NCBI GenBank assembly: GCA_902796835.1
Contig: CADBQP010000007.1
Coordinates: forward strand, 1 to 64,000
DNA length: 64,000 bases
Source of the DNA: an uncultured Bacteroidales bacterium
GTDB taxonomy: Bacteria; Bacteroidota; Bacteroidia; Bacteroidales; Bacteroidaceae
Direction: 5' to 3'
Shown: positions 1 to 7,690 of the stretch, piece by piece
Position numbering within the stretch: the stretch's first letter is position 1
Layout: the number at the start of each line of letters is the position of its first letter
Position numbers and translations under genes: made by a program
The notes under the pieces: model-generated
Seen by the model: the letters and a program-made list of their open reading frames with translations, nothing else
Databases searched by the model: none
Told to the model about the DNA's origin: nothing

Positions 1-2
1 GG

Positions 3-77
3 CCGCAGGGGCCCGAGATGCACCTTGTAAGCGCGCTTGCAATTAAACTCATTCTAAACGAAACAACAAAAACTTAG
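3..77 (+). CDS. Possible 3' end of a protein gene cut by the left edge
   Basis: One frame is open from the window edge to a TAG at 75-77 and reads PQGPEMHLVSALAIKLILNE followed by TTKT. It looks like an ordinary protein C-terminus, but only 24 codons are present and no family can be named. Another frame is open to 46, so the reading is uncertain. The strong terminator at 169-214 downstream fits the end of a + strand transcript. Confidence 0.25.
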   Translation, partial: PQGPEMHLVSALAIKLILNETTKT

Positions 78-402
78 AAAACCTCAGCAAAACATAAGAA
101 ACTGAAAGAAAACAAAAGGAGGAAGCTGCCGCGACGAATGTGGCGGGCATGCTGGGGCAACGTAACGGAAAATCCCCGTCTGCAAACGTATGTGCGTTTA
201 CAGACGGGGATTTTTAGTATTTATTTAATACGATTTACAATCTGCACGATTGTCAGTAGTAAATGTTATGTGAGCTAAGTGTAGTTATTTATTCTATTTC
301 GTACTATGTATCAAATTAAACATAATACCAATTCTAAATATTTGCGGTATCAGTGACTATAGTGAATTGTTTGCGAGTTATGGCGCTTTTTTGTGAAAAA
401 AA
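78..402. other. Non-coding stretch before lplA
   Basis: An A-rich stretch (60-120) leads into a GC-richer patch (120-168) and then the terminator hairpin at 169-214. From 215 to the promoter at 403 the DNA is AT-rich, and I see no gene, tRNA or repeat in it. Confidence 0.6.
169..214 (+). terminator. Strong intrinsic terminator
   Basis: The arms AAAATCCCCGTCTG (169-182) and CAGACGGGGATTTT (201-214) pair perfectly over 14 bp. After one mismatch the stem continues with AAACG (184-188) and CGTTT (195-199), closing a 6-nt loop. A T run follows. It probably ends the transcript entering from the left edge. Confidence 0.85.
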
Positions 403-433
403 TTTGAAGGTTTAGTGTTTGTACTTATCTTTG
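403..433 (+). promoter_or_regulatory. Bacteroidota-type promoter for lplA and the gcv genes
   Basis: TTTG at 403-406, a 19-bp spacer, and TATCTTTG at 426-433 match the phylum's -33 TTTG and -7 TAnnTTTG consensus at the expected spacing. Transcription would start near 440, giving a leader of about 28 nt before the ATG at 468. Confidence 0.75.
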
Positions 434-467
434 CCGTATATACAATTAGAAACTCTAAGCTCTAACC

Positions 468-1514
468 ATGAAAACCTTTCCCGCATGTTTTTTACGTTTG
501 CCTCAGGAAACGTCTTGCCGTTCTGCAGCTTTCTATTTGGCGATTGAGGAGTTTGTGGCGAGAAACATGTATTTGGAAGATGCTTATTTGTTTTGGTGGC
601 AAGTCAGTCCCACTGTTGTCATGGGCAGAAATCAGGTGGCTCACAAAGAAATAAACATTGATTTCTGTTTGTCGCAAAATATAGATATTGTGCGCCGTCG
701 CAGCGGTGGTGGTTCTGTCTTTGCAGATCGTGGCAATGTGATGTGGAGTTTGATTCTGAAGTCGGATGGGCGCACCACAGAGGATTTGTTTTCTGAATAT
801 GCCTATACCATGGCAGCGGCCCTTAATTCATTGGGAATTCCTGCTGTGGCCACAGGCAGAAATGACATTGTTTTAGACGTTAGCGTTGGAGGTGGAAAAA
901 TATGTGGTAATGCATTTTATTGGATTGGCGACTGCTGCATAATTCATGGAACTATGCTCTATGACACTACGATGAGCATGATGACTAAGGCTTTGAGTCC
1001 CGACAATGAAAAGTTAGAAGGAGCAGGTGTTCAAAGTGTTAAGCAACGCATCGCTCTGTTGAAAGATGTGTCAAAATATGACTTGCAGGTTCTTTGTACA
1101 AAATTAGTAAGCAAACTAACAAACAGGACTTACGAACTTGATTCTAAAGACATTGATGAGATTGAATGCATTGAACATAATTATCGTGAAAAGTCTTTTT
1201 TGTGGGGCCGCGTGGCTAAAATGGATTTTACAATAAAACGTAGGATTGAAGGTTGCGGCCTAATTGAAATCGGTATCATGCTGCGCGGCTCGCTTATTTC
1301 TAAAGTTGAAGTGACAGGTGATTTTTTCGCACTTGGTGACGCAAATGAGTCTTTTAATAATGCCTTTTGCAATGTTGTTTGGGCGGAGCATAATATCCGA
1401 GAAGCTATTATGACTAAACAACCTGAGTCGAGCATTAGGGGGCTTTCTCGGGATGACTTGCTCAATATGTTAACTAATTGTATTTCAAACGCCACCTACT
1501 CTTCTGAGAATTAA
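468..1514 (+). CDS. lplA: Lipoate-protein ligase A
   Basis: Activates lipoate with ATP and transfers it to a lysine of lipoyl domains, here presumably GcvH encoded downstream. The 348-aa protein has the LplA/BPL fold signature RRRSGGG at 76-82, followed by a D-x-G-N motif. The likely catalytic lysine is K144 in GGGKICGNA. The length matches ligases carrying the small C-terminal accessory domain. The ATG at 468 lies about 28 nt below a consensus promoter. The gene leads a run with gcvT, gcvH, gcvPA, gcvPB and lpd, and this context supports a role in loading the glycine cleavage system from scavenged lipoate. No lipA or lipB is in the window. Confidence 0.9.
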   Translation: MKTFPACFLRLPQETSCRSAAFYLAIEEFVARNMYLEDAYLFWWQVSPTVVMGRNQVAHKEINIDFCLSQNIDIVRRRSGGGSVFADRGNVMWSLILKSDGRTTEDLFSEYAYTMAAALNSLGIPAVATGRNDIVLDVSVGGGKICGNAFYWIGDCCIIHGTMLYDTTMSMMTKALSPDNEKLEGAGVQSVKQRIALLKDVSKYDLQVLCTKLVSKLTNRTYELDSKDIDEIECIEHNYREKSFLWGRVAKMDFTIKRRIEGCGLIEIGIMLRGSLISKVEVTGDFFALGDANESFNNAFCNVVWAEHNIREAIMTKQPESSIRGLSRDDLLNMLTNCISNATYSSEN

Positions 1515-1557
1515 TAACTTAACGAATATATATTAATTAATAAAACCATAACAAATT

Positions 1558-2652
1558 ATGAGCGATATGAAAAAAACGTGTCTATATGATGCGCATGTGC
1601 AGTTAGGCGCCACTATGGTTCCTTTTGGAGGCTTCGAAATGCCTCTGCAGTACTCTAACATAATTGACGAGCATCGCGCCGTTCGCGAAGCGTGCGGTGT
1701 GTTTGACGTTTCGCATATGGGTGAAGTGTTTGTCGAAGGAAACGATGCGGAGCGGTTTGTTCAATACATTTTCACGAACGACATTTCGGGTGCCGAAGTA
1801 GGAAAAATTTTCTATGGTATGATGCTTCACGAGAATGGTGGTACTGTTGATGATTTGCTCGTATACAAAATGGGCGATATGAAATTTCTGCTTGTTGTAA
1901 ACGCTGCTAATATTGACAAAGATTATGCATGGATTGAAAAACAAGCAGCCTCTTTTGATGTTGAAACCAGGAATGAAAGTCCCTGTTGGGGTCAGCTGGC
2001 CATACAAGGCCCTGAGGCTGAAGATGTTACTACTAAAGTTCTTGGCCTTCCATGTAAGGAACTTGAGTTCTACACGTTTAATGAGATGGATTCTGATGGT
2101 GAACATCTGATTGTGAGCCGCACTGGTTATACAGGCGAAGATGGTTTCGAAATATACGGCACTCCAAAATATATCGTTGCCGCCTGGGAAAAACTCATGG
2201 CGAGTGGCCATGCTAAGCCCTGTGGTTTAGGTTGTCGCGACACATTGCGTTTCGAAGTGGGCTTGCCGCTCTATGGCGATGAACTCACTGATGAGATTAC
2301 GCCCCTCGAGGCAGGTCTCGGCATGTTCGTGAAACTTGACAAAGGCGACTTCATTGGTAGAGATGCCCTCCTCAAGCAAAAAGAGGAAGGACTGAAACGC
2401 AAAATTGTGGGAATTGAATTGGAGGGTCGCGCCATTCCTCGCCATGGTTATGAGGTTCTCAAGGACGATGTAGTTGTAGGAACTGTTACTACCGGTTATA
2501 ATTCTATTTCAACAGGCAAAAGTGTATGCATGGCACTTGTAGACATTAATGCCGCCGCCCTCGACACTCCGATTGCCGTGCGCATCCACAAGAAGGTGCA
2601 GCCAGGAATTGTAACCAAAAAGCGCTTTTACAAGAAAAGCTATAAGAAATAA
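1558..2652 (+). CDS. gcvT: Glycine cleavage system T protein (aminomethyltransferase)
   Basis: Transfers the methylene group from aminomethyl-lipoyl GcvH to tetrahydrofolate, releasing ammonia in the cytosol. The 364-aa product has normal length. It opens with the GcvT pattern LGATMVPFGGFEMPLQY and carries VFDVSHMGE near residue 48, the folate-binding GTVDDLLVYK region, and the C-terminal KRKIVGIELEGR segment. It begins 43 nt after lplA and lies 44 nt before gcvH, so it is probably co-transcribed with both. Confidence 0.97.
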   Translation: MSDMKKTCLYDAHVQLGATMVPFGGFEMPLQYSNIIDEHRAVREACGVFDVSHMGEVFVEGNDAERFVQYIFTNDISGAEVGKIFYGMMLHENGGTVDDLLVYKMGDMKFLLVVNAANIDKDYAWIEKQAASFDVETRNESPCWGQLAIQGPEAEDVTTKVLGLPCKELEFYTFNEMDSDGEHLIVSRTGYTGEDGFEIYGTPKYIVAAWEKLMASGHAKPCGLGCRDTLRFEVGLPLYGDELTDEITPLEAGLGMFVKLDKGDFIGRDALLKQKEEGLKRKIVGIELEGRAIPRHGYEVLKDDVVVGTVTTGYNSISTGKSVCMALVDINAAALDTPIAVRIHKKVQPGIVTKKRFYKKSYKK

Positions 2653-2696
2653 ATCTAAATTCATAATAATAACAAACATTCAACACACTAAAACAA

Positions 2697-3074
2697 ATGG
2701 CAAAAGTTATTGAAGGACTCTATTACAGCGAGTCGCACGAATTCGTACGTATTGAAGGAGAATTTGGCTTCGTAGGTATCACAGACTATGCTCAAAACCA
2801 GCTTGGCAACGTCGTTTATGTTGACATGCCTGAGGTTGACGACGAAGTAACCGCTGGCGAAGAATTTGGCGCCGTAGAAAGCGTTAAGGCCGCCAGCGAC
2901 CTGATTTCGCCCGTTAGCGGTACGGTAGTTGAGGTAAACGAGGCTCTGGAAGACGAGCCAGAACTCATCAATAAAGATGCGTTTGAAAATTGGGTAATGA
3001 AAGTGAAGCTTTCCGATCCAAGCGAAGTGGAATCGCTGATGGATGCAGCTTCCTACGAAAAGACGTGCGAGTAA
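2697..3074 (+). CDS. gcvH: Glycine cleavage system H protein
   Basis: The lipoyl carrier that shuttles the aminomethyl intermediate between GcvP, GcvT and Lpd. It has 125 aa, the usual size, with the lipoylation motif ESVKAASD and target lysine K64. The upstream lplA ligase probably modifies it. A hairpin directly after the stop and a folded element in the 205-nt gap before gcvPA suggest that lplA-gcvT-gcvH and the gcvP genes may be expressed at different levels. Confidence 0.97.
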   Translation: MAKVIEGLYYSESHEFVRIEGEFGFVGITDYAQNQLGNVVYVDMPEVDDEVTAGEEFGAVESVKAASDLISPVSGTVVEVNEALEDEPELINKDAFENWVMKVKLSDPSEVESLMDAASYEKTCE

Positions 3075-3083
3075 GTATGTTCA

Positions 3084-3114
3084 AAAAAGTGAGCAATTCT
3101 TTTTTTCACTTTTT
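3084..3114 (+). terminator. AT-rich hairpin after gcvH
   Basis: AAAAAGTGA (3084-3092) pairs with TCACTTTTT (3106-3114) over 9 bp around a 13-nt T-rich loop. It starts 9 nt after the gcvH stop. The right arm itself supplies the T run. It may be a weak terminator or an mRNA 3' end. Confidence 0.5.
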
Positions 3115-3120
3115 CTGAAA

Positions 3121-3196
3121 AGAGTATGGGCGAGTGTTTCGCTCAGAGGTTCTTAGCACTGAGTATTTCTGAAGGCTGAACCCCTGCCCCTACTCT
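3121..3196 (+). ncRNA. Candidate structured RNA (three-way junction) upstream of gcvPA
   Basis: P1 is AGAGTA (3121-3126) with TACTCT (3191-3196), one T-C mismatch, then GGGC (3128-3131) with GCCC (3186-3189). P2 is GAGTG (3132-3136) with CGCTC (3140-3144) around a TTT loop. P3 is AGAGGTTC (3145-3152) with GAACCCCT (3178-3185), 7 of 8 paired, continued by AGC (3155-3157) with GCT (3175-3177). The three helices meet with no unpaired linker bases. I match it to no known riboswitch; a cis-regulatory role is inference from position alone. Confidence 0.4.
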
Positions 3197-3279
3197 ATTA
3201 TTCTGCAACACTCCGTCTTCTGGAGAGAGACTTTAGATATTTTAAAGCGATATCGCTACAACAGAAAAACACATACATT

Positions 3280-4596
3280 ATGCATAGATATTTTCCGCAC
3301 ACCGATTCCGACATAGCCGAGATGTTGAAGGCGGTGGGCCTGCAAAAGCTCGAAGACCTTTATGCAGAAGTTCCAGAGGAACTAAAACTATCTGGCGAGC
3401 TGAAACTTCCCGAAAGTAAATCGGAAGCCGAAATCCGAAAAATCTTTGAAGAGCTCGCAGCTCATAACAAGCCACTTACTTGCTTTGCCGGCGCAGGAGC
3501 TTATGACCACTACACTCCGTCTCTTATACCCTACATTGCTTCGCGCTCGGAGTTTTCCACTTCCTACACTCCCTATCAAGCCGAGATATCTCAAGGCACG
3601 TTGATGTATATCTTTGAATATCAGACGTTAATGGCTGAGCTTACGGGTATGGAAGTATCGAATGCCAGCATGTACGACGGATCTACGGCAACGGCCGAAG
3701 CGATGATGATGGCATGCGCTGCTTCGAAAAAACGCAACAAGGTGCTGATGAGTGCCACGCTTAACCCAAGAGTGAAAGATGTGGTGAAAACTTATGCCCA
3801 CTTCCATGGAGTGGATCTTGAAGAAGTGGATGCAGCCAGCAATGGGCTAATTAACCGCGAAGCCATTTCCTCTAAACTTTCTGCCGACGATGTGGCGGGT
3901 CTCATTGTGTCCCAGCCCAATTTCTTCGGCCTTGTTGAAGACTTTAGCGGCCTTGCCGACGAATGTCACGCCCACAAGACGCTCCTCACTATCAACAGTC
4001 CGGCATCAACACTGGGCGCTCTTAAGTCGCCTGGCGAATGGGGCGCAGACATTGCCTGTGGCGATGCGCAATCGCTTGGTTTGCCGTTGAACTATGGCGG
4101 CCCATATATCGGCTACCTCTGCACCAGCAACTCGCTCATCCGTAAGATGCCCGGACGCATCGTGGGTCAGACCGTGGATGCCGAAGGAAAGCGCACCTTT
4201 GTGCTCACCATGCAGGCTCGTGAGCAGCATATTCGTCGCGAAAAGGCTACTTCCAACATCTGTACGAGCCAGGGCATGATGTGTCTCTACGTGGCGGCCT
4301 ATCTGAGCCTCATGGGGCCGAAAGGCTTGCGCGAGGTGAACGACAATTCATTCAAAGCTGCTCACTACCTTTGCAAGAAACTTCTTCAAACCGGCCGTTT
4401 CAAGCTCGTCTTCGATGCGCCATTCTTCAACGAATTCTGCCTCGAATATAGTGGCGACGTAGATGGTCTTATTAAGAAGTGTGCACAAGAAGGAGTGCTG
4501 GCTGGTGTGAAAATTGACGACCATAAAATTCTCATAGCCGCCACCGAAAAGCGCACAAAAGAGGAAATAGATCATTTTGTTGAACTCACAAAGTAA
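3280..4596 (+). CDS. gcvPA: Glycine dehydrogenase (decarboxylating) subunit 1
   Basis: N-terminal half of the PLP-dependent P protein, which decarboxylates glycine and passes the aminomethyl group to GcvH. It is encoded separately, as in heterotetrameric P proteins. The 438-aa product starts with the typical HRYFPHTDSDIAEML and contains the TPYQAEISQGTLMYIFEYQT region near residue 100. It lacks the PLP lysine, which is in subunit 2. gcvPB follows after 8 nt, so the two should be translated together. A 205-nt leader separates it from gcvH. Confidence 0.96.
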   Translation: MHRYFPHTDSDIAEMLKAVGLQKLEDLYAEVPEELKLSGELKLPESKSEAEIRKIFEELAAHNKPLTCFAGAGAYDHYTPSLIPYIASRSEFSTSYTPYQAEISQGTLMYIFEYQTLMAELTGMEVSNASMYDGSTATAEAMMMACAASKKRNKVLMSATLNPRVKDVVKTYAHFHGVDLEEVDAASNGLINREAISSKLSADDVAGLIVSQPNFFGLVEDFSGLADECHAHKTLLTINSPASTLGALKSPGEWGADIACGDAQSLGLPLNYGGPYIGYLCTSNSLIRKMPGRIVGQTVDAEGKRTFVLTMQAREQHIRREKATSNICTSQGMMCLYVAAYLSLMGPKGLREVNDNSFKAAHYLCKKLLQTGRFKLVFDAPFFNEFCLEYSGDVDGLIKKCAQEGVLAGVKIDDHKILIAATEKRTKEEIDHFVELTK

Positions 4597-4604
4597 GGAA
4601 GACT

Positions 4605-6086
4605 ATGAACAATGTATATTATGGCAAACTGATATTCGAACTCTCGCGCCCCGGACGCATTGGTTATAGCATTCCGAAAGACCATACAGGCGAAGAAGGT
4701 TTTGCCGCCCTACCCGACTCTGTTCTCCGCAAGTCGCCACTGCGTCTTCCCGAGGCCGACGAGCAGACCGTGGCTCGCCACTACACCAACATGAGCAACA
4801 ATAACTTTGGAGTAGATACAGGTTTCTATCCTCTGGGAAGTTGCACCATGAAATACAACCCGAAAATAAACGAGGAAATGGCATCATTGCCTGCTTTCAC
4901 GCAGTTGCACCCTGCTCAGCCCGCTTCTACTGCACAAGGTGCGCTTGCTCTCTATTATGAAACACAGCGCGCACTTAGCGAAGTGGCCGGAATGGAGGCT
5001 TTCACGCTCAATCCCTTTGCCGGTGCCCATGGTGAACTCACAGGCCTCATGGTGATTCGCACCTACCATGAACGCCGTGGCGACACAAAGCGTACAAAAA
5101 TTATAGTGCCCGACTCTGCTCATGGCACAAACCCCGCTTCGGCTGCCGTATGCGGACTGCAAATCGTTGAAGTGAAATCTACCCCACAAGGCACAGTCGA
5201 CGTGGAAGATCTCAAGCCCCTTCTCGGCGACGACATTGCCGGCATGATGATGACCAACCCTAACACACTCGGCATCTTCGAAACTAAAATACCCGAAATA
5301 GCCAAACTGGTTCACGAGTGTGGCGGTCTCATGTACTACGACGGAGCTAACCTTAACCCCATGCTGGGTGTTTGCCGCCCTGGCGACATGGGTTTCGACG
5401 TGATGCACATCAATCTTCACAAAACCTTTTCCACTCCCCACGGAGGCGGAGGTCCCGGAAGTGGTCCGGTGGGTGTGAGAAAGGGTCTGGAAGATTATTT
5501 GCCCAATCCGCAGGTAGTAAAAAAGTCGGATGGAACCTTCGCCATTGAGTACGGCAATGAGGCCCTCGGTTCGGTTTCTCCTCATTTTGGAAACTATGCC
5601 ATCATTATTCGTGCCTATGCCTATCTGCTTTCGCTGGGACGCGATGGCATTGCCCGTGCCGGAAAGCTGGCCGTGCTCAACGCTAATTACATCAAAGAAG
5701 CACTCAAGAGCCACTATCTGCTTCCCATCGAGGGTCTTTGCAAGCATGAGTTTGTTTTCGATGGTCTGCGACCTGAATATGGCGGCGACCACCATGATGA
5801 CGCTCACGTTACGACGCTCGATGTGGCCAAGCGTTTGCTCGACTATGGCTTCCATGCTCCCACCATCTACTTCCCCCTGCTTTTCCATGAGGCTTTGATG
5901 ATTGAGCCTACGGAGACAGAGAGCAAAGACACGCTCGACGACTTCATTACCGTGATGAAGAAAATTGCTGAAGAGGCCAAATCCGATCCAGCTTTCGTGA
6001 AGGCATCGCCACACTCCACCCCGGTTCGTCGTCTCGACGATGTGAGGGCAGTGAAGGACGCTATTTTCAGATTTCAATTTGATTAA
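4605..6086 (+). CDS. gcvPB: Glycine dehydrogenase (decarboxylating) subunit 2
   Basis: Catalytic half of the P protein. The 493-aa length is normal for subunit 2. The PLP-binding lysine is K273 in NLHKTFSTPHGGGGPGSGP, and the MTNPNTLGIFE segment near 226-235 matches the cofactor fold. With GcvPA it forms an alpha2-beta2 enzyme, with GcvH as substrate. lpd begins 9 nt downstream. A 635-aa antisense open frame over this gene and lpd is a codon-bias shadow. Confidence 0.97.
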   Translation: MNNVYYGKLIFELSRPGRIGYSIPKDHTGEEGFAALPDSVLRKSPLRLPEADEQTVARHYTNMSNNNFGVDTGFYPLGSCTMKYNPKINEEMASLPAFTQLHPAQPASTAQGALALYYETQRALSEVAGMEAFTLNPFAGAHGELTGLMVIRTYHERRGDTKRTKIIVPDSAHGTNPASAAVCGLQIVEVKSTPQGTVDVEDLKPLLGDDIAGMMMTNPNTLGIFETKIPEIAKLVHECGGLMYYDGANLNPMLGVCRPGDMGFDVMHINLHKTFSTPHGGGGPGSGPVGVRKGLEDYLPNPQVVKKSDGTFAIEYGNEALGSVSPHFGNYAIIIRAYAYLLSLGRDGIARAGKLAVLNANYIKEALKSHYLLPIEGLCKHEFVFDGLRPEYGGDHHDDAHVTTLDVAKRLLDYGFHAPTIYFPLLFHEALMIEPTETESKDTLDDFITVMKKIAEEAKSDPAFVKASPHSTPVRRLDDVRAVKDAIFRFQFD

Positions 6087-6095
6087 GCACAACCC

Positions 6096-7466
6096 ATGAC
6101 CAAATTTGATATTATCATAATAGGAGCCGGCCCCGGCGGCTACGAAACCGCTGTTCGCGCTGCCAAGCAAGGGCGCCAAGTGGCCGTTGTCGAAGCTCGC
6201 CGCGTGGGTGGAACGTGTCTTAACGAGGGATGCATACCCACGAAGTGCCTTTGTCGCACAGCCGAGGTGCTTCACGATGTGAAAACTGCCGATGTCTTTG
6301 GCGTTGAAGCCGATAAAACACCGGCCTTTTCGCTCAAAAAGGCCATAGAGCGCAAGGACAATGTGGTGGAAACCCTGGTGAAGGGTGTTGAAATGCTCAT
6401 GCGTACGCCAGGAATTGCATTCTTCCATGGCAAGGCGACTTTTGTTGAAGCCACAACGATGAAGGTGGAACTTCATGATGGCGGTGAAGAAATCCTCAGT
6501 GCACCTGTGATTATCATTGCAACAGGAAGTGTGAGCAAATTTCTGCCCATTGAAGGAGCTCATAGCCGCGATGTGCTGACGAGCACCGAAATGCTTCAGC
6601 TCACCGAGCTGCCTCGTCGTCTTTGCATAATTGGCGGTGGTGTGATTGGCCTTGAATTTGCCAGCATCTTCAATGCCTTCGGCTCCGAAACCACTGTTGT
6701 AGAATATTGCAAAGAAGTGCTTCCCAATCTTGATGCTGACATTGCCAAGCGCCTGCGCACTTCGCTTAAGAAGCAAGGAATTGCTTTCCACGTGGGCGCA
6801 GCCGTCACTGCGATTAAGGAACTTTCTGGTGGCGGTTCAGAGGTTGTGTTTGAGGCAAAAGGTAAGCAGCAGTGCGTTGAGGCCGATATCGTGCTCATGG
6901 CAGTAGGCCGTGCTGCCAACGTTGCCAGTCTGAACCTTGCCGACGTAGGCATAGATTTCACTCCGCGTGGAATCAAGGTCGATGAGCATTTTGCAACCAA
7001 CATTCCGGGCATTTATGCCATCGGCGACGTCAACGGCATATGTCCGCTGGCTCATGCTGCTACCTTCCAAGGTTATAGTGTTCTTGACCACCTCTTTGGC
7101 ACCACTAAGCGCCCCATCGACACCAGTTTAGTGCCCAGTGCGGTTTTCACAGTGCCCGAGATGGCCAGTGTTGGCCTCACTGAGGAAGCTTGTCAGGCCC
7201 GCGAAATGGAATATAGCGTGAAGAAGGCCTTCTATCGTGCCAACGGCAAGTCGCTCAGCATGGGTTCCGACGAGGGACTCGTAAAGCTCATCGTGGGAAC
7301 CGACGACAAACTGTTGGGGTGTCATATCCTTGGTGCTCATGCTGCCGACATTGTGCACGAAGCCACTTTGCTCATGGCGCTTGGCGGCACGGTGGCCGAC
7401 CTCTCGCAAACCATTCACGCTCATCCCACTTTGAGCGAAGTTTTACTGGCTGCAGCTGCTGAATAA
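6096..7466 (+). CDS. lpd: Dihydrolipoyl dehydrogenase
   Basis: FAD enzyme that reoxidises dihydrolipoyl GcvH with NAD+, completing the glycine cleavage cycle. Its 456 aa begin with the FAD-binding IIIGAGPGGYETA. The redox-active disulfide is C41/C46 in GGTCLNEGCIPTK. The second nucleotide fold is CIIGGGVIGLEFAS, and the C-terminal active-site pair is H and E in HAHPTLSEVLL. It is the last gene of the gcv run. Its placement suggests dedication to glycine cleavage, although it could serve other lipoyl enzymes. It is followed by a 21-bp-period repeat array that can fold into terminators. Confidence 0.96.
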   Translation: MTKFDIIIIGAGPGGYETAVRAAKQGRQVAVVEARRVGGTCLNEGCIPTKCLCRTAEVLHDVKTADVFGVEADKTPAFSLKKAIERKDNVVETLVKGVEMLMRTPGIAFFHGKATFVEATTMKVELHDGGEEILSAPVIIIATGSVSKFLPIEGAHSRDVLTSTEMLQLTELPRRLCIIGGGVIGLEFASIFNAFGSETTVVEYCKEVLPNLDADIAKRLRTSLKKQGIAFHVGAAVTAIKELSGGGSEVVFEAKGKQQCVEADIVLMAVGRAANVASLNLADVGIDFTPRGIKVDEHFATNIPGIYAIGDVNGICPLAHAATFQGYSVLDHLFGTTKRPIDTSLVPSAVFTVPEMASVGLTEEACQAREMEYSVKKAFYRANGKSLSMGSDEGLVKLIVGTDDKLLGCHILGAHAADIVHEATLLMALGGTVADLSQTIHAHPTLSEVLLAAAAE

Positions 7467-7520
7467 AAGCAGACTTTGCCTGTAGCAAGTCGCAGTCTGG
7501 AACTCTTCAATCAAAGCGAA

Positions 7521-7625
7521 AAAAAACTAGCCCGGAGCCCTTTTAAAATATCTCCGAGCTAGTTTTAATTATCGCCGCGATAGTTTAAAATATCTCTGAG
7601 CTAATTTCAACTGGCTCGGAGATAC
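7521..7625. repeat. Array A: five 21-bp-period palindromic units
   Basis: Five units start at 7521, 7542, 7563, 7584 and 7605, exactly 21 nt apart. Each opens with a TTTAAA-like word, then an A/C-TATC word, then a CSGAG-MTA word. Neighbouring units pair into hairpins: 7523-7537 with 7552-7566 (14 bp, one mismatch), TATCG with CGATA (7570-7582), and 7591-7601 with 7614-7624 (11 bp) followed by CTTTTTT. The array lies between convergent lpd and a TPR gene and can act as a bidirectional terminator. Confidence 0.85.
7591..7624 (+). terminator. Terminator hairpin of lpd within array A
   Basis: TATCTCTGAGC (7591-7601) pairs with GCTCGGAGATA (7614-7624), 11 bp including one T-G pair, followed by a six-T tract. 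The arms are parts of repeat units 4 and 5. Confidence 0.75.
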
Positions 7626-7690
7626 TTTTTTGTGTTGTTTGCATAGATGGCCTTGGCTTGTGGTTTGCTGCTTGATTCTGCACTTTGCTC

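Noticed and set aside
108..168. SRP-like GGAAGC..GCC sequence near the left edge
   Set aside because: The words resemble the SRP RNA apical region, but the 5' side is A-rich and cannot pair, so the hairpin of an SRP RNA cannot form.
138..269. A 43-codon open frame after an AGGAGG-like sequence near the left edge
   Set aside because: It runs through the strong terminator stem and has no protein-like character.
3121..3240. Glycine riboswitch upstream of gcvPA
   Set aside because: Position fits and CTGGAGAG appears, but the conserved CCGAAGG-type core and tandem aptamers are absent.
4884..6791. A 635-aa open frame antisense to gcvPB and lpd
   Set aside because: Its protein shows no recognisable domain and is low in family-like motifs, while the plus strand encodes two clear enzymes. 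It results from codon bias of the sense genes.
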